The notes under the pieces are model-generated. The model did not search any database. It saw only the letters and a program-made list of their open reading frames with translations, and had not been told where the DNA came from. Position numbers and translations under genes: made by a program. From the NCBI GenBank assembly GCA_013151645.1, contig JAADHU010000028.1, forward strand, positions 124,001-188,000: a stretch of DNA of 64,000 bases, in the 5' to 3' direction. The stretch's first letter is position 1, and every line of letters starts with the position of its first letter. This DNA is from Gammaproteobacteria bacterium. Lineage in GTDB: Bacteria > Pseudomonadota > Gammaproteobacteria > Steroidobacterales > Woeseiaceae. Positions 7,045 to 15,296 of this stretch are shown one piece after another.

Positions 7045-8124
7045 ATGAAAAACGCGGAAACACCCCGCAGAGCGGAAGAACACGGCGTTCCGGATCCTTT
7101 TCCGTACATGCACCCGTTGCTCAGGAAAAACTATGGCAATTGGGATTGGCATGATCGTCCCCGGCCCGGCGTACTGCACCATGTCGCCAAAGGTGGTGAC
7201 GAGGTGTGGACCGTTCGCGCTGGAACGCAGCGGCAAATGGACGTGCATACGATACGTGAGCTCTGTGATATCGCCGACAAGTTCGCGGACGGGCATATCC
7301 GCTTCACCACGCGCAGCAATGCGGAGTTCATGTGCAGTTCGGAAGACAAAACAGAACCTCTCATTGAGACGCTGACCGCCGCCGGATTTCCAGTGGGCGG
7401 CACGGGCAACTCGATGTCGATGATCTCCCATACGCAGGGATGGCTGCATTGCGATATACCCGGAACTGATGCGTCAGGCGTCGTCAAATCCCTGATGGAT
7501 GAACTGCACCACGAATTTACCCACGAAGAAATGCCGAACCGCGTGCGCATGACAACCTCATGCTGTCAGATCAATTGTGGCGGCCAGGGCGATATTGCGA
7601 TTAATGTGCAGTACACGAAGCCCCCGAAAATCAATCACGATCTCGTAGCGAATGTTTGCGAGCGCCCGGCGGTTGTCGCCCGCTGCCCGGTGGCCGCCAT
7701 TCGACCCGCGATGGTCAACGGCAAGCCGTCACTCGAAGTCGACGAGAAAAAGTGCATTTGCTGCGGTGCGTGCTACCCGCCCTGCCCGCCAATGCAGATC
7801 AACAGTCCGGAATCGACCAAGTTGGCGATCTGGGTCGGCGGCAAACACTCGAATGCACGCACGAAACCGACATTCCATAAACTGGTTGTCGCCAATCTGC
7901 CGAATAACCCACCGCGGTGGCCCGAAGTCACTGAAGTCGTCAAAACTATTTTGTATGCCTACAAGGACGATGCGCGAGCCTGGGAACGAATGGGAGAATG
8001 GATTGATCGTATCGGCTGGCCACGCTTTTTCGACTTAACGGGACTGGCCTTCACCAAACATCAAATCGAAGACTGGCGTGGCGGGCGTAGTAGTTTGAAC
8101 GCATCGACCCACATTCACTTCTGA
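7045..8124 (+). CDS. dsrB: Reverse dissimilatory sulfite reductase beta subunit
   Basis: A 359-residue partner of DsrA; the alpha2-beta2 enzyme carries the catalytically active sirohaem in this subunit. Visible cluster residues are Cys173, Cys174 and Cys178 in TTSCCQINCGG, and a ferredoxin domain CICCGACYPPCPP (Cys237, 240, 243, 247). CAGGAG lies just before the ATG (7045). It follows dsrA by 49 bp and its TGA overlaps the dsrE ATG, so translation is coupled. dsrAB products also serve as taxonomic markers for sulfur-oxidising bacteria. Confidence 0.98.
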   Translation: MKNAETPRRAEEHGVPDPFPYMHPLLRKNYGNWDWHDRPRPGVLHHVAKGGDEVWTVRAGTQRQMDVHTIRELCDIADKFADGHIRFTTRSNAEFMCSSEDKTEPLIETLTAAGFPVGGTGNSMSMISHTQGWLHCDIPGTDASGVVKSLMDELHHEFTHEEMPNRVRMTTSCCQINCGGQGDIAINVQYTKPPKINHDLVANVCERPAVVARCPVAAIRPAMVNGKPSLEVDEKKCICCGACYPPCPPMQINSPESTKLAIWVGGKHSNARTKPTFHKLVVANLPNNPPRWPEVTEVVKTILYAYKDDARAWERMGEWIDRIGWPRFFDLTGLAFTKHQIEDWRGGRSSLNASTHIHF

Positions 8125-8483
8125 TGAAATTCGGCATCCTGATCAATGAGGGCCCTTTTACCCACCAGGCGTCGGACAGCGCCTATCGGTTCGTCGTGGC
8201 GGCGCTTGCGAAAGGGCATGAAATCTATCGTGTATTTTTTTATAACGACGGCGTCTATAACGCAAACAAACTGTCTGAGCCACAGACGGACGATCGGAAT
8301 CTGGTTGCGCTGTGGTCAGCACTGGCCGAAGAACACAGTCTCGATCTGGTCGTGTGTGTTGCTGCCGCACTGCGCCGGGGAATCAAAGACGAAGTCCTGA
8401 AGGACGGGTTTCGTATTTCCGGGCTGGGCCAATTGGTTGAAGCCGGCATTCAAGCGGACCGAATGGTCGTATTTGGTGATTAG
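8124..8483 (+). CDS. dsrE: DsrE sulfurtransferase subunit
   Basis: The persulfide-carrying subunit of the cytoplasmic DsrE2F2H2 hexamer, which moves sulfur from TusA to DsrC. At 119 residues it is slightly short for the family (about 130). The key cysteine is in SLDLVVCVAAALRRGI at Cys78, the same number as the catalytic residue of Allochromatium DsrE. It begins MKFGILINEGPFTHQASDSAYRF, typical of the family. Its presence with DsrF and DsrH marks the oxidative direction of the Dsr pathway. Confidence 0.96.
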   Translation: MKFGILINEGPFTHQASDSAYRFVVAALAKGHEIYRVFFYNDGVYNANKLSEPQTDDRNLVALWSALAEEHSLDLVVCVAAALRRGIKDEVLKDGFRISGLGQLVEAGIQADRMVVFGD

Positions 8484-8496
8484 GGAATAGTGTGAA

Positions 8497-8886
8497 ATGG
8501 AAGATTTTGACGACGACGGGCCGGAGATTATCAAACGTTTCATGTACGTGAATCGGCGAGCACCTTACGGCACAATATACGCGCTCGAGTGCCTCGAGGT
8601 TGTCCTGGTTGCCGCCGCATTCGATCAGGATGTCAGCGTGGTCTTTGTCGATGACGGCGTCTGCCAGCTGAAAAAAAACCAGGACACAACGGAAATAGGC
8701 ATGAAGAATTTCTCCCGGACATACGGCGCACTCGATGACTACGATGTTGAGAAAATTTATGTCGAGAAAGAATCGCTGGAAGCGCGTGGCCTGACAGTCG
8801 ATGACCTCGTCATTCCGGTTGAGGTCGTGGCGGCGGCACAATTGCAGGTCATCATGGCGCAGCAAGATGTGGTGATCAGTTCATGA
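8497..8886 (+). CDS. dsrF: DsrF subunit of DsrEFH
   Basis: 129 residues of the DsrE-fold family (FMYVNRRAPYGTIYALECLEVVLVAAAFDQDVSVVFVDDGV). DsrF has a structural rather than catalytic role in DsrEFH of known organisms. It carries two Cys (ECLEVV and GVCQLKK) not in the DsrE-type active position. It is 13 bp after dsrE and overlaps dsrH by 4 bp (ATGA). Confidence 0.95.
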   Translation: MEDFDDDGPEIIKRFMYVNRRAPYGTIYALECLEVVLVAAAFDQDVSVVFVDDGVCQLKKNQDTTEIGMKNFSRTYGALDDYDVEKIYVEKESLEARGLTVDDLVIPVEVVAAAQLQVIMAQQDVVISS

Positions 8887-9194
8887 GTAGCATGCTGCAC
8901 ATTGTCAACAAGTCTCCATTCGACAGAAACGCGCTGGATAGCTGCCTGCGACTGGCCGGGAGCGGCAGTGCAATCCTGTTAATCGAGGATGGCGTATACG
9001 CGGCAGTGGCGAAAGCGGCCCAAGCTGATAAAATTACCGGCCGGATGGGCGATTGCTCCTTTTACGCGCTGGGTCCGGACATCGCCGCTCGAGGATTGAG
9101 TGACATATCTTTGATTGATGGCATACAGGTCGTTGATTATGAAGGGTTCGTGGATTTGGTGGCCGAACATGGCGCGACGCAATCCTGGTTATAG
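8883..9194 (+). CDS. dsrH: DsrH subunit of DsrEFH
   Basis: 103 residues, TusB/DsrH type. The N-terminus MLHIVNKSPFDRNALDSCLRLA carries a Cys at residue 21 (18 if started at the second Met), matching the conserved DsrH cysteine. GDCSFYALGPDIAARGL and the C-terminal Trp (QSWL) are also family traits. The ATG overlaps the dsrF stop. With DsrE and DsrF it forms the relay hexamer that interacts with DsrC. Confidence 0.95.
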   Translation: MSSMLHIVNKSPFDRNALDSCLRLAGSGSAILLIEDGVYAAVAKAAQADKITGRMGDCSFYALGPDIAARGLSDISLIDGIQVVDYEGFVDLVAEHGATQSWL

Positions 9195-9251
9195 ACCGGG
9201 GTGCCTGTCCGTATTTTGAAATTGATTTTGAATGAGATGAGAGGGTGAGTC

Positions 9252-9584
9252 ATGGCTTACGAAATTAACGGCACGACGGTTGAGGCCGATGAGGAAGGAT
9301 ATATCACTGATATCAGCCTGTGGAACCCGGAACTGGCGGTGTTGATTGCCGAGGGCGAGAACATCGAGATGGACGATGATTCCTGGGAAGTGGTCAATTT
9401 TCTACGAAACTATTACGAGGAATATCAAATCGCACCGGCGGTGCGTGTCTTAACCAAAGCGATCAAAAAATCGTTAGGACCTGAGAAAGGCAACAGCAAA
9501 TACCTGTACGAGTTGTTCCCTTACGGTCCGGCGAAACAGGCCTGCAAGATTGCGGGCTTGCCGAAACCGACGGGCTGCGTTTAA
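9252..9584 (+). CDS. dsrC: DsrC sulfur carrier/substrate protein
   Basis: 110 residues with the flexible C-terminal arm CKIAGLPKPTGCV: the penultimate Cys109 and Cys98, spaced by 11, are the two redox cysteines that carry the sulfur as a trisulfide or persulfide to DsrAB. Other family marks are SLWNPELAVLIAE and FLRNYYEEYQIAPAVRVLTKAI. The gene has its own strong ribosome binding site (GAGAGGGTGAG) after a 57-bp gap and is followed by a REP-like hairpin, which could raise its level relative to downstream dsrM. Confidence 0.98.
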   Translation: MAYEINGTTVEADEEGYITDISLWNPELAVLIAEGENIEMDDDSWEVVNFLRNYYEEYQIAPAVRVLTKAIKKSLGPEKGNSKYLYELFPYGPAKQACKIAGLPKPTGCV

Positions 9585-9629
9585 CGCTTCGGTTGGGTGG
9601 TTTTGATGCGTGCACAGCTTAAGGCTTGA

Positions 9630-9698
9630 GGTCGCGCCTCAGGAGGCGCTCCTACAGGTGTGCCAATAGAATTATTGTAGGAGCGCTGAGGCGCGACC
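9630..9698. repeat. REP-like inverted repeat between dsrC and dsrM
   Basis: The left arm 9630-9656 (GGTCGCGCCTC...CTCCTACA) pairs with the right arm 9676-9698 (TGTAGGAGCGC...GCGCGACC) to form a long stem with a 19-nt AT-rich loop. The same left-arm sequence, with two changes, recurs at 19135-19161 at the end of this operon. The pattern matches the widespread gammaproteobacterial TGTAGGAGCG/GCGCGACC intergenic repeats. It probably stabilises the upstream dsrABEFHC mRNA or attenuates transcription; this is inference. Confidence 0.85.
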
Positions 9699-9780
9699 CA
9701 GGATTGGGTTGGAGGCCTCATCAAGAATCGCTGTGAGTGGGCGCAAGACGGATGATTTCAGATAACAAAAGGCAAAGGGC

Positions 9781-10542
9781 TTGGTACTGAGCACGATCTA
9801 TGCAGTACTGTTTTATTTCGCGGCGGCTGTTTTTGCGTTCGGCCTCGCGTACAGAATCTGGCTCTATGCGCGAACGCCCGCGCCGCTGAAAATTCCGACA
9901 ACGCCGGCGCCCACGACACGTCGCGGTGTCGTCGTCCGCATGGCGAAAGAAGTCGTATTTTTTGAGAGTCTCTTCAAAGCGAACAAATGGACCTGGCTTT
10001 TCGGTTGGGTCTTCCATGCCGCATTACTATTAGTCGTACTACGACATCTGCGCTATTTCACCGAGCCTGTCTGGATATGGGTTACCTGGGCTCAGCCTTT
10101 CGGTCTGTACGCCGGCTTTGCCATGGTTGCCGGCCTGAGCGGGTTGTGGCTTAGACGTTTCGTAGTCGAGCGTGTCCGTTATATTTCCTCGCCATCCGAT
10201 CACTTGATGTTGTTGCTGTTAGTGGGCATCGGCACCAGTGGCTTGATGATGAAATACGTCGCTCACACCGACATTGTCGGTCTCAAGACCTTTATTCTGG
10301 GATTGATGTACTTCCACTGGCAACCTCTTCCCGCCGACCCGGTGCTGTTGATTCATCTCGGACTGGTTTTGCTTCTGGCCATCGTATTTCCGTTCTCGAA
10401 ACTCCTGCATGCGCCCGGTGTATTCTTCAGCCCCGGTCGCAACCAGGTCGATAATCCCCGCGAAAAACGCTACATCGCATCATGGCCAACGCCCGTTAAT
10501 GCCGGACGACCGGACGGCGGGGAGCATTCCGGCGATGGCTGA
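9781..10542 (+). CDS. dsrM: DsrM membrane cytochrome b subunit
   Basis: A 253-residue NarI-like integral membrane protein of the DsrMKJOP complex that exchanges electrons with the quinone pool. It starts at TTG 9781 (the only start that fits; AAAAGG lies 8 nt upstream and a stop is at 9763). Hydrophobic segments occur at about residues 1-25, 75-95, 105-125, 140-165 and 190-215, with His residues (WVFHAALLLVVLRHLRYF; LLIHLGLVLL) suited to bind haem b. The end overlaps dsrK by 8 bp. No ATG was found. Confidence 0.94.
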   Translation: MVLSTIYAVLFYFAAAVFAFGLAYRIWLYARTPAPLKIPTTPAPTTRRGVVVRMAKEVVFFESLFKANKWTWLFGWVFHAALLLVVLRHLRYFTEPVWIWVTWAQPFGLYAGFAMVAGLSGLWLRRFVVERVRYISSPSDHLMLLLLVGIGTSGLMMKYVAHTDIVGLKTFILGLMYFHWQPLPADPVLLIHLGLVLLLAIVFPFSKLLHAPGVFFSPGRNQVDNPREKRYIASWPTPVNAGRPDGGEHSGDG

Positions 10543-12097
10543 TTTCGAAATCCCGTCGATCTCGGTTCCGATTGAGATCCCGACCCTGAATCGTGACGCG
10601 ATGAAACATTCGTCACCGTTTATCGCTGCGCCCAAGCATCAGGAAGCGCTCGGTTTTCCGGGTGAACTGGTGGACGATTGGCAATCCAAAGCCATCGATA
10701 AATTCGGCGAATTGCTCAGCAAGTCTCGCGCGCTGCAGGTGTACATGGACAGCTGTGTCAAATGCGGTGCCTGTACGGACAAATGTCACTATTTCCTCGG
10801 CACCGGCGATCCAAAGAATATGCCGGTTGCGCGCCAGGACCTGATGCGCAAAGTGTATCGTCGCAACTTTACCCTGGCGGGCAAACTTGTACCGTGGCTG
10901 GTCGGCGCCGAAGATCTCACTGAAGAAGTGCTGGATGACTGGTACACGTATTTTCACCAGTGTTCCCAATGCCGGCGATGTTCGGTCTACTGTCCCTACG
11001 GAATCGATACGGCCGAAATATCCATGGCGGCGCGCGAGATCATGGACCACATCGGCAAGGGCCAGAAGTACTGCAACGAAATCCTCGGCAAAGTGCACGT
11101 GATTGGCAATAACCTAGGACTCCCGGAAAAGGCACTGGCGCACACGCTGGAGGATCTCGAAGAAGATATCGAGGATGAAACGGGCGTCACCGTGAAATTG
11201 CCGCTGAATCAGAAAGGCGTCGATATCCTGCTGGTCACTCCGAGTGCCGATTTTTTCGCGGAGCCTCATGTTGACGGCTTGATTGGGTACGCCAAAGTAT
11301 TTCATCAGGCGGGCGTCAGCTGGACCATCAGTTCGTACGCATCGGAAGCGGCCAATTTCGCGATGTTTATCGGCTCGGTTGAGCAGATGACACTCGTTGC
11401 GGAACGAATTCGCAAAGCCGCCCAGGACCTCGGCGTCAAACGAATCGTTTTTGGCGAATGCGGGCATGCGTGGCGAGTCGCCTACAGTTTCATGAATACC
11501 CTGGTCGGTCCTTTCGACTTTCTCGACCCGGATTATCCGGTACCACAACATATTTGTGAGTTCACTTATGACCTGATCGAGGCCGGTGCATTGACACTGG
11601 ACAAGTCTGCCAACGATCACATGACGCTGACGTTCCATGACTCTTGCAACGTGGCGCGCGGTTCTCGCATGGGCAACAAACCCGGCGGACAGTTCGAAAT
11701 TCCACGCGCGATCATCAAAGCCTGCTGTAACAATTTCGTCGATATGGCCGCCGATACCATCAAAGAGGGCACATTTTGTTGTGGCGGCGGTGGCGGATTG
11801 CTCACCGACGACCTGATCGAGATCAGGACCAAGGGCGCGTCACCGCGTATGCGGGCATTAAAAGAAGTGGTGGAGGAACAAGGCGTCACTCATATGGCGG
11901 CCATATGCGCCATCTGCAAGTCCCAATTTTCCAAAGTCATGCCGAGTTACGGATTCAGCATGGACCAGATCGTCAGCGTACATCAGCTGGTATCGAATGC
12001 CATTGTCCTCGATGGCCAGGTCGTTGACGATGCCGAAAATGACGTTGTGACAACGGCAAAAAATACAGACTCGAACGGTGACATTGCCACCGCCTGA
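10535..12097 (+). CDS. dsrK: DsrK, HdrD-like iron-sulfur catalytic subunit
   Basis: A 520-residue cytoplasmic subunit of DsrMKJOP, proposed to act on the DsrC trisulfide. I chose ATG 10535 (MADFEIPSISVPIEIP, preceded by GGGGAG). Two ferredoxin motifs are visible: CVKCGACTDKC (Cys74-84) and CSQCRRCSVYCPYG, followed by CCG-domain cysteines (HDSCNVARGSRMG; CCGGGGGLL; AAICAICKSQF) that build the noncubane [4Fe-4S] site of heterodisulfide reductases. It overlaps dsrM and precedes dsrL by 38 bp. Confidence 0.97.
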   Translation: MADFEIPSISVPIEIPTLNRDAMKHSSPFIAAPKHQEALGFPGELVDDWQSKAIDKFGELLSKSRALQVYMDSCVKCGACTDKCHYFLGTGDPKNMPVARQDLMRKVYRRNFTLAGKLVPWLVGAEDLTEEVLDDWYTYFHQCSQCRRCSVYCPYGIDTAEISMAAREIMDHIGKGQKYCNEILGKVHVIGNNLGLPEKALAHTLEDLEEDIEDETGVTVKLPLNQKGVDILLVTPSADFFAEPHVDGLIGYAKVFHQAGVSWTISSYASEAANFAMFIGSVEQMTLVAERIRKAAQDLGVKRIVFGECGHAWRVAYSFMNTLVGPFDFLDPDYPVPQHICEFTYDLIEAGALTLDKSANDHMTLTFHDSCNVARGSRMGNKPGGQFEIPRAIIKACCNNFVDMAADTIKEGTFCCGGGGGLLTDDLIEIRTKGASPRMRALKEVVEEQGVTHMAAICAICKSQFSKVMPSYGFSMDQIVSVHQLVSNAIVLDGQVVDDAENDVVTTAKNTDSNGDIATA

Positions 12098-12135
12098 GTG
12101 ACCGACGATAAATCGCAAGTGCAAGAAGAGAAACG

Positions 12136-14064
12136 ATGACTGAAAAACGACTCACCAAGCGCCGCTTCAAAGACGGTGACGATGCACATCGGCCCTGGCA
12201 GGAAGAAATTTTTACGGCTGATGCCTCTCACAAATGTCCGACCTATGTGAATCGCACGCCACCTTGCCAGGGCAGCTGCCCCTCCGGCGAGGACATTCGT
12301 GGCTGGTTGAATATCGCACGGGGTATTGAGAAAGCGCCTGGCGATATGGCCTGGCAGGAATACGCCTTCAATCGGGTCACTGATGCCAATCCGTTCCCCG
12401 CCATCATGGGCAGGGTCTGTCCCGCTCCCTGTGAAGATGGCTGCAATCGCAACGAGGTCGAGGATCATGTCGGTATTAACGCGGTTGAACAATTCATCGG
12501 TGACTATGCGCTGGAACACAAGCTGAAACTCAAAAAAGTCGCGCAAGACTCCGGTAAAAAGGTTGCTATCGTTGGCAGCGGTGTTGCCGGGCTTGCCTGC
12601 GCTTATCACCTGCGCCGCATGGGGCATGCCTGCACCGTTATCGAGGCACACGAAGAACTCGGCGGCATGATGCGTTATGGCATTCCGGGATACCGGGTTC
12701 CGAATGAGGTGCTTGACGGAGAGATCCAGCGCATCCTCGACCTCGGTGTCGACGTGCGGACAAACACCAAAGTCGGCGTCGATATTTCGCTTGAGGAACT
12801 GCAAGAAGAATTCGATGCCGTTTTCATCGGACTGGGAGCCCAGACCGGCGCCGCATTGCCGGTACCTGGCGGCGATGCAGCAAACTGCATCAGCGGTGTT
12901 GCGTTTCTGCAGGCATTTAACGATGGGCGACTGAAACATACCTCCGCACGCGTATTGGTCGTCGGCGGTGGCGATACGTCAATGGACGTTGCGGCGGTGG
13001 CCCGTCGCCTTGGCCACATCACGCAAGAGCGCGAACACGACAGACCAGAGGACATTATCCTCGGACACGTGGCACACGATGCGGCCACCGTTGCTCACCG
13101 CCAGGGAGCGGACGTCACACTCGTTTCGTGGGAATCGCTCGAAAGAATGCCGGCCACAAAAATGGAAGTACACCATGTCACCCAGGAAGGCGTTAAAATC
13201 ATGGGTTCCGTGCTACCGGTAAAAGTCATCACCGATGACGAAGGTCGCGCCACGGCGCTGCGACTGACCGAGGTTGACTGGGCTTCGGGCAAGTCTGTTG
13301 TCAAAGAGGGCACGGAATTCGACATAGAGTGCGATCTTATCGTCGCTGCGATTGGCCAGCGAGGCGACCTCGCCGGTTTTGAAAGCCTCGACAACGGTCG
13401 CGGCCTCATTGATGCCGACGGATTTTATCGCGTCAAGGACCACCCGGATTTGTTTGTCGGTGGCGATATCGTCAAACCCCATTTGTTGACGACGGCGATC
13501 GGCCAGGCATCGATCGCAGCGGAAGGCATCGACTCGTTCCTGGCGGGTCACGATTTGTCAAAACGACCCAAGGTCGACGTGCACCGTTACAGTTTGCTGG
13601 AAAAATTGCGGGAAACTCATCATGAACCGGGGCCTTACGATCACTCGCAAACGCGCGGAACGGATCATGCCGATTTTGCCGTTCATAACTACGAGGACCG
13701 TTCGGCCGTCGAAATTGTGCCGGCCGATGAGCTGTTCCTGGGTCACTTCAAGTATGAGCCACGGCATGTTCGCAAAGAAAATGATATTACGTCGGAATCT
13801 GTTTTGGGCTCGTTCGGCGAGCGAATACAAGGCCTGTTGGAAGAACAGGCCATAGCGGAAGCCGATCGCTGCATGAGCTGCGGCATGTGCTTCGAATGCG
13901 ATAACTGCGTTATCTATTGTCCGCAGATCGCCATTTTCCGGGTCAAGAAAACAGACTCTACGATGGGACGCTATGTAGATACCGACTATACAAGGTGCAT
14001 CGGCTGCCACATTTGCGAGGATGTCTGTCCGTCCGGATATATTCGCATGGGGCTCGGAGAGTAG
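12136..14064 (+). CDS. dsrL: DsrL, NAD(P)H:acceptor oxidoreductase of the Dsr pathway
   Basis: 642 residues, related to the small subunit of glutamate synthase. In order: N-terminal Fe-S region (HKCPTYVNRTPPCQGSCPSGEDI; CPAPCEDGCNR), FAD domain (VAIVGSGVAGLACAYHLRRMG), NAD(P) domain (VLVVGGGDTSMDVAAVARRLG) and a C-terminal two-cluster ferredoxin (CMSCGMCFECDNCVIYC; CIGCHICEDVCPSGYI). DsrL is essential for stored-sulfur oxidation in Allochromatium, accepting electrons from DsrAB and reducing NAD(P)+. Its presence supports the oxidative direction. It sits between dsrK and dsrJ, the usual place in gammaproteobacteria. Confidence 0.97.
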   Translation: MTEKRLTKRRFKDGDDAHRPWQEEIFTADASHKCPTYVNRTPPCQGSCPSGEDIRGWLNIARGIEKAPGDMAWQEYAFNRVTDANPFPAIMGRVCPAPCEDGCNRNEVEDHVGINAVEQFIGDYALEHKLKLKKVAQDSGKKVAIVGSGVAGLACAYHLRRMGHACTVIEAHEELGGMMRYGIPGYRVPNEVLDGEIQRILDLGVDVRTNTKVGVDISLEELQEEFDAVFIGLGAQTGAALPVPGGDAANCISGVAFLQAFNDGRLKHTSARVLVVGGGDTSMDVAAVARRLGHITQEREHDRPEDIILGHVAHDAATVAHRQGADVTLVSWESLERMPATKMEVHHVTQEGVKIMGSVLPVKVITDDEGRATALRLTEVDWASGKSVVKEGTEFDIECDLIVAAIGQRGDLAGFESLDNGRGLIDADGFYRVKDHPDLFVGGDIVKPHLLTTAIGQASIAAEGIDSFLAGHDLSKRPKVDVHRYSLLEKLRETHHEPGPYDHSQTRGTDHADFAVHNYEDRSAVEIVPADELFLGHFKYEPRHVRKENDITSESVLGSFGERIQGLLEEQAIAEADRCMSCGMCFECDNCVIYCPQIAIFRVKKTDSTMGRYVDTDYTRCIGCHICEDVCPSGYIRMGLGE

Positions 14065-14067
14065 AGC

Positions 14068-14520
14068 ATGCGTTTGAACCGCAGCGCCATGATCACAATC
14101 GCTGTCGCACTGGCATTGTTCGCCAGTCTCGCGGTTGTGGTGACCGCGGCTGAGAAAAACGATCGTACGATGAGTGAGGTGCCGGTACCGGCCATCCCGC
14201 AGGGGCAGGGGGAGCGCTGTGTCGAGGACACCGATTTCATGCGCCGCAACCACATGACACTTCTCATGCACCAACGCGATGACACGATGTTGCAGGGAAT
14301 ACGCACTAAACAATACAGTCTCAAGGAATGCGTTAACTGCCATGCCGTCCAGGGAAAGGACGAAAGCGCGGTTAGCGTGTCAGATCCGAAACATTTTTGT
14401 CGCGCCTGCCATGACTATGCCGCCGTCAAAATAGATTGTTTTGAATGCCATTCATCGCGACCCGAGATTGATGCCGCCAGCCCGCACGATGGCCTGATCG
14501 CGGAGATGCTGAAAGAATGA
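14068..14520 (+). CDS. dsrJ: DsrJ periplasmic trihaem cytochrome c
   Basis: 150 residues with an uncleaved or signal-anchor helix (residues 7-28) and three CxxCH haem motifs: CVNCH (88-92), CRACH (111-115) and CFECH (124-128). Cys51 in GERCVEDTDFMRRNHM corresponds to the unusual axial Cys ligand described for Allochromatium DsrJ. It is the periplasmic redox subunit of DsrMKJOP. The stop overlaps the dsrO start by 4 bp. Confidence 0.96.
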   Translation: MRLNRSAMITIAVALALFASLAVVVTAAEKNDRTMSEVPVPAIPQGQGERCVEDTDFMRRNHMTLLMHQRDDTMLQGIRTKQYSLKECVNCHAVQGKDESAVSVSDPKHFCRACHDYAAVKIDCFECHSSRPEIDAASPHDGLIAEMLKE

Positions 14521-15296
14521 ATCGAAAAGCTGACAAACCGGCCACTGCGATGCCGTTTGATCCGGGCCGGCGGAGCTTCCTGGCCGGTACCGCCGCCACC
14601 GCCGGCGTGGCATTGGCACCGGGAATATTCCTCTATAGCGTCGGCGCATCCAGGTCGGCCGAGGCACGCGCACTCGACGAAGCGGCCTCCAGCGAGGTGC
14701 GTTGGGGAATGTTAATCGATGTCAATCGCTGCGACAGCGGTTGCAACGACTGTGTCAGCGCGTGCGTGACGGAAAACGGCCTGCAGGGACATGGCCGACC
14801 GGCAACCGATCCTCAGTGGATTCGAAAAATCGACCTGCGTGACCCGAACACCGGACGCGAACAATCGCTGCCGGTTATGTGCCAGCACTGCGACGAGCCT
14901 CCCTGCGTCGATGTCTGCCCGACCGGTGCATCGTTCAAGCGCGCCGACGGCATTGTCCTGGTCAACAAGCACACCTGTATCGGTTGCCGCTATTGCATCA
15001 GCGCCTGTCCCTATAAAGCACGATCGTTTGTACATGAAACGCTGGAGGATCAAAAGTCGTACGCGCCGAGAGGCAAAGGCACAGTCGAGAGTTGCACCTT
15101 GTGCGTACATCGTATCGACGACGACCGGCAACCCGCTTGCGTGGAAGCATGCAGCGATACCGGCGGCGGGGCAATGTTATTCGGTGACCTGAACAATCCC
15201 GACAGCGAAATCGCGCGCCGCGTCGCACAATACGCATCGCAGCAAATCCGCGCAGATCTGGGACTCAATCCCGCCGTTCGCTACCGGAATCTGTGA
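14517..15296 (+). CDS. dsrO: DsrO periplasmic iron-sulfur protein
   Basis: 259 residues. A Tat signal (GRRSFLAGTAATAGVALAPG, Arg18-Arg19) exports the folded protein. Four ferredoxin-type cysteine groups follow: CDSGCNDCVSAC, CQHCDEPPCVDVCPTGA, CIGCRYCISACPYKA and CTLCVHRI...CVEAC. It links DsrJ to the membrane subunit DsrP. ATGA coupling at both ends (dsrJ upstream, GTGA with dsrP downstream) indicates stoichiometric synthesis. Confidence 0.97.
   Translation: MNRKADKPATAMPFDPGRRSFLAGTAATAGVALAPGIFLYSVGASRSAEARALDEAASSEVRWGMLIDVNRCDSGCNDCVSACVTENGLQGHGRPATDPQWIRKIDLRDPNTGREQSLPVMCQHCDEPPCVDVCPTGASFKRADGIVLVNKHTCIGCRYCISACPYKARSFVHETLEDQKSYAPRGKGTVESCTLCVHRIDDDRQPACVEACSDTGGGAMLFGDLNNPDSEIARRVAQYASQQIRADLGLNPAVRYRNL

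Noticed and set aside
10409-10534. N-terminal extension of dsrK into dsrM
   Set aside because: The extra 42 residues overlap dsrM and are not DsrK-like; ATG 10535 has a good ribosome binding site.
11983-12939. Long minus-strand open frame (318 codons) opposite dsrK/dsrL
   Set aside because: Antisense shadow of high-GC coding sequence; composition and lack of motifs fit no family, while the plus-strand genes are certain.
13558-14343. Minus-strand open frame opposite dsrL/dsrJ
   Set aside because: Shadow frame; both plus-strand genes there have clear cofactor motifs.
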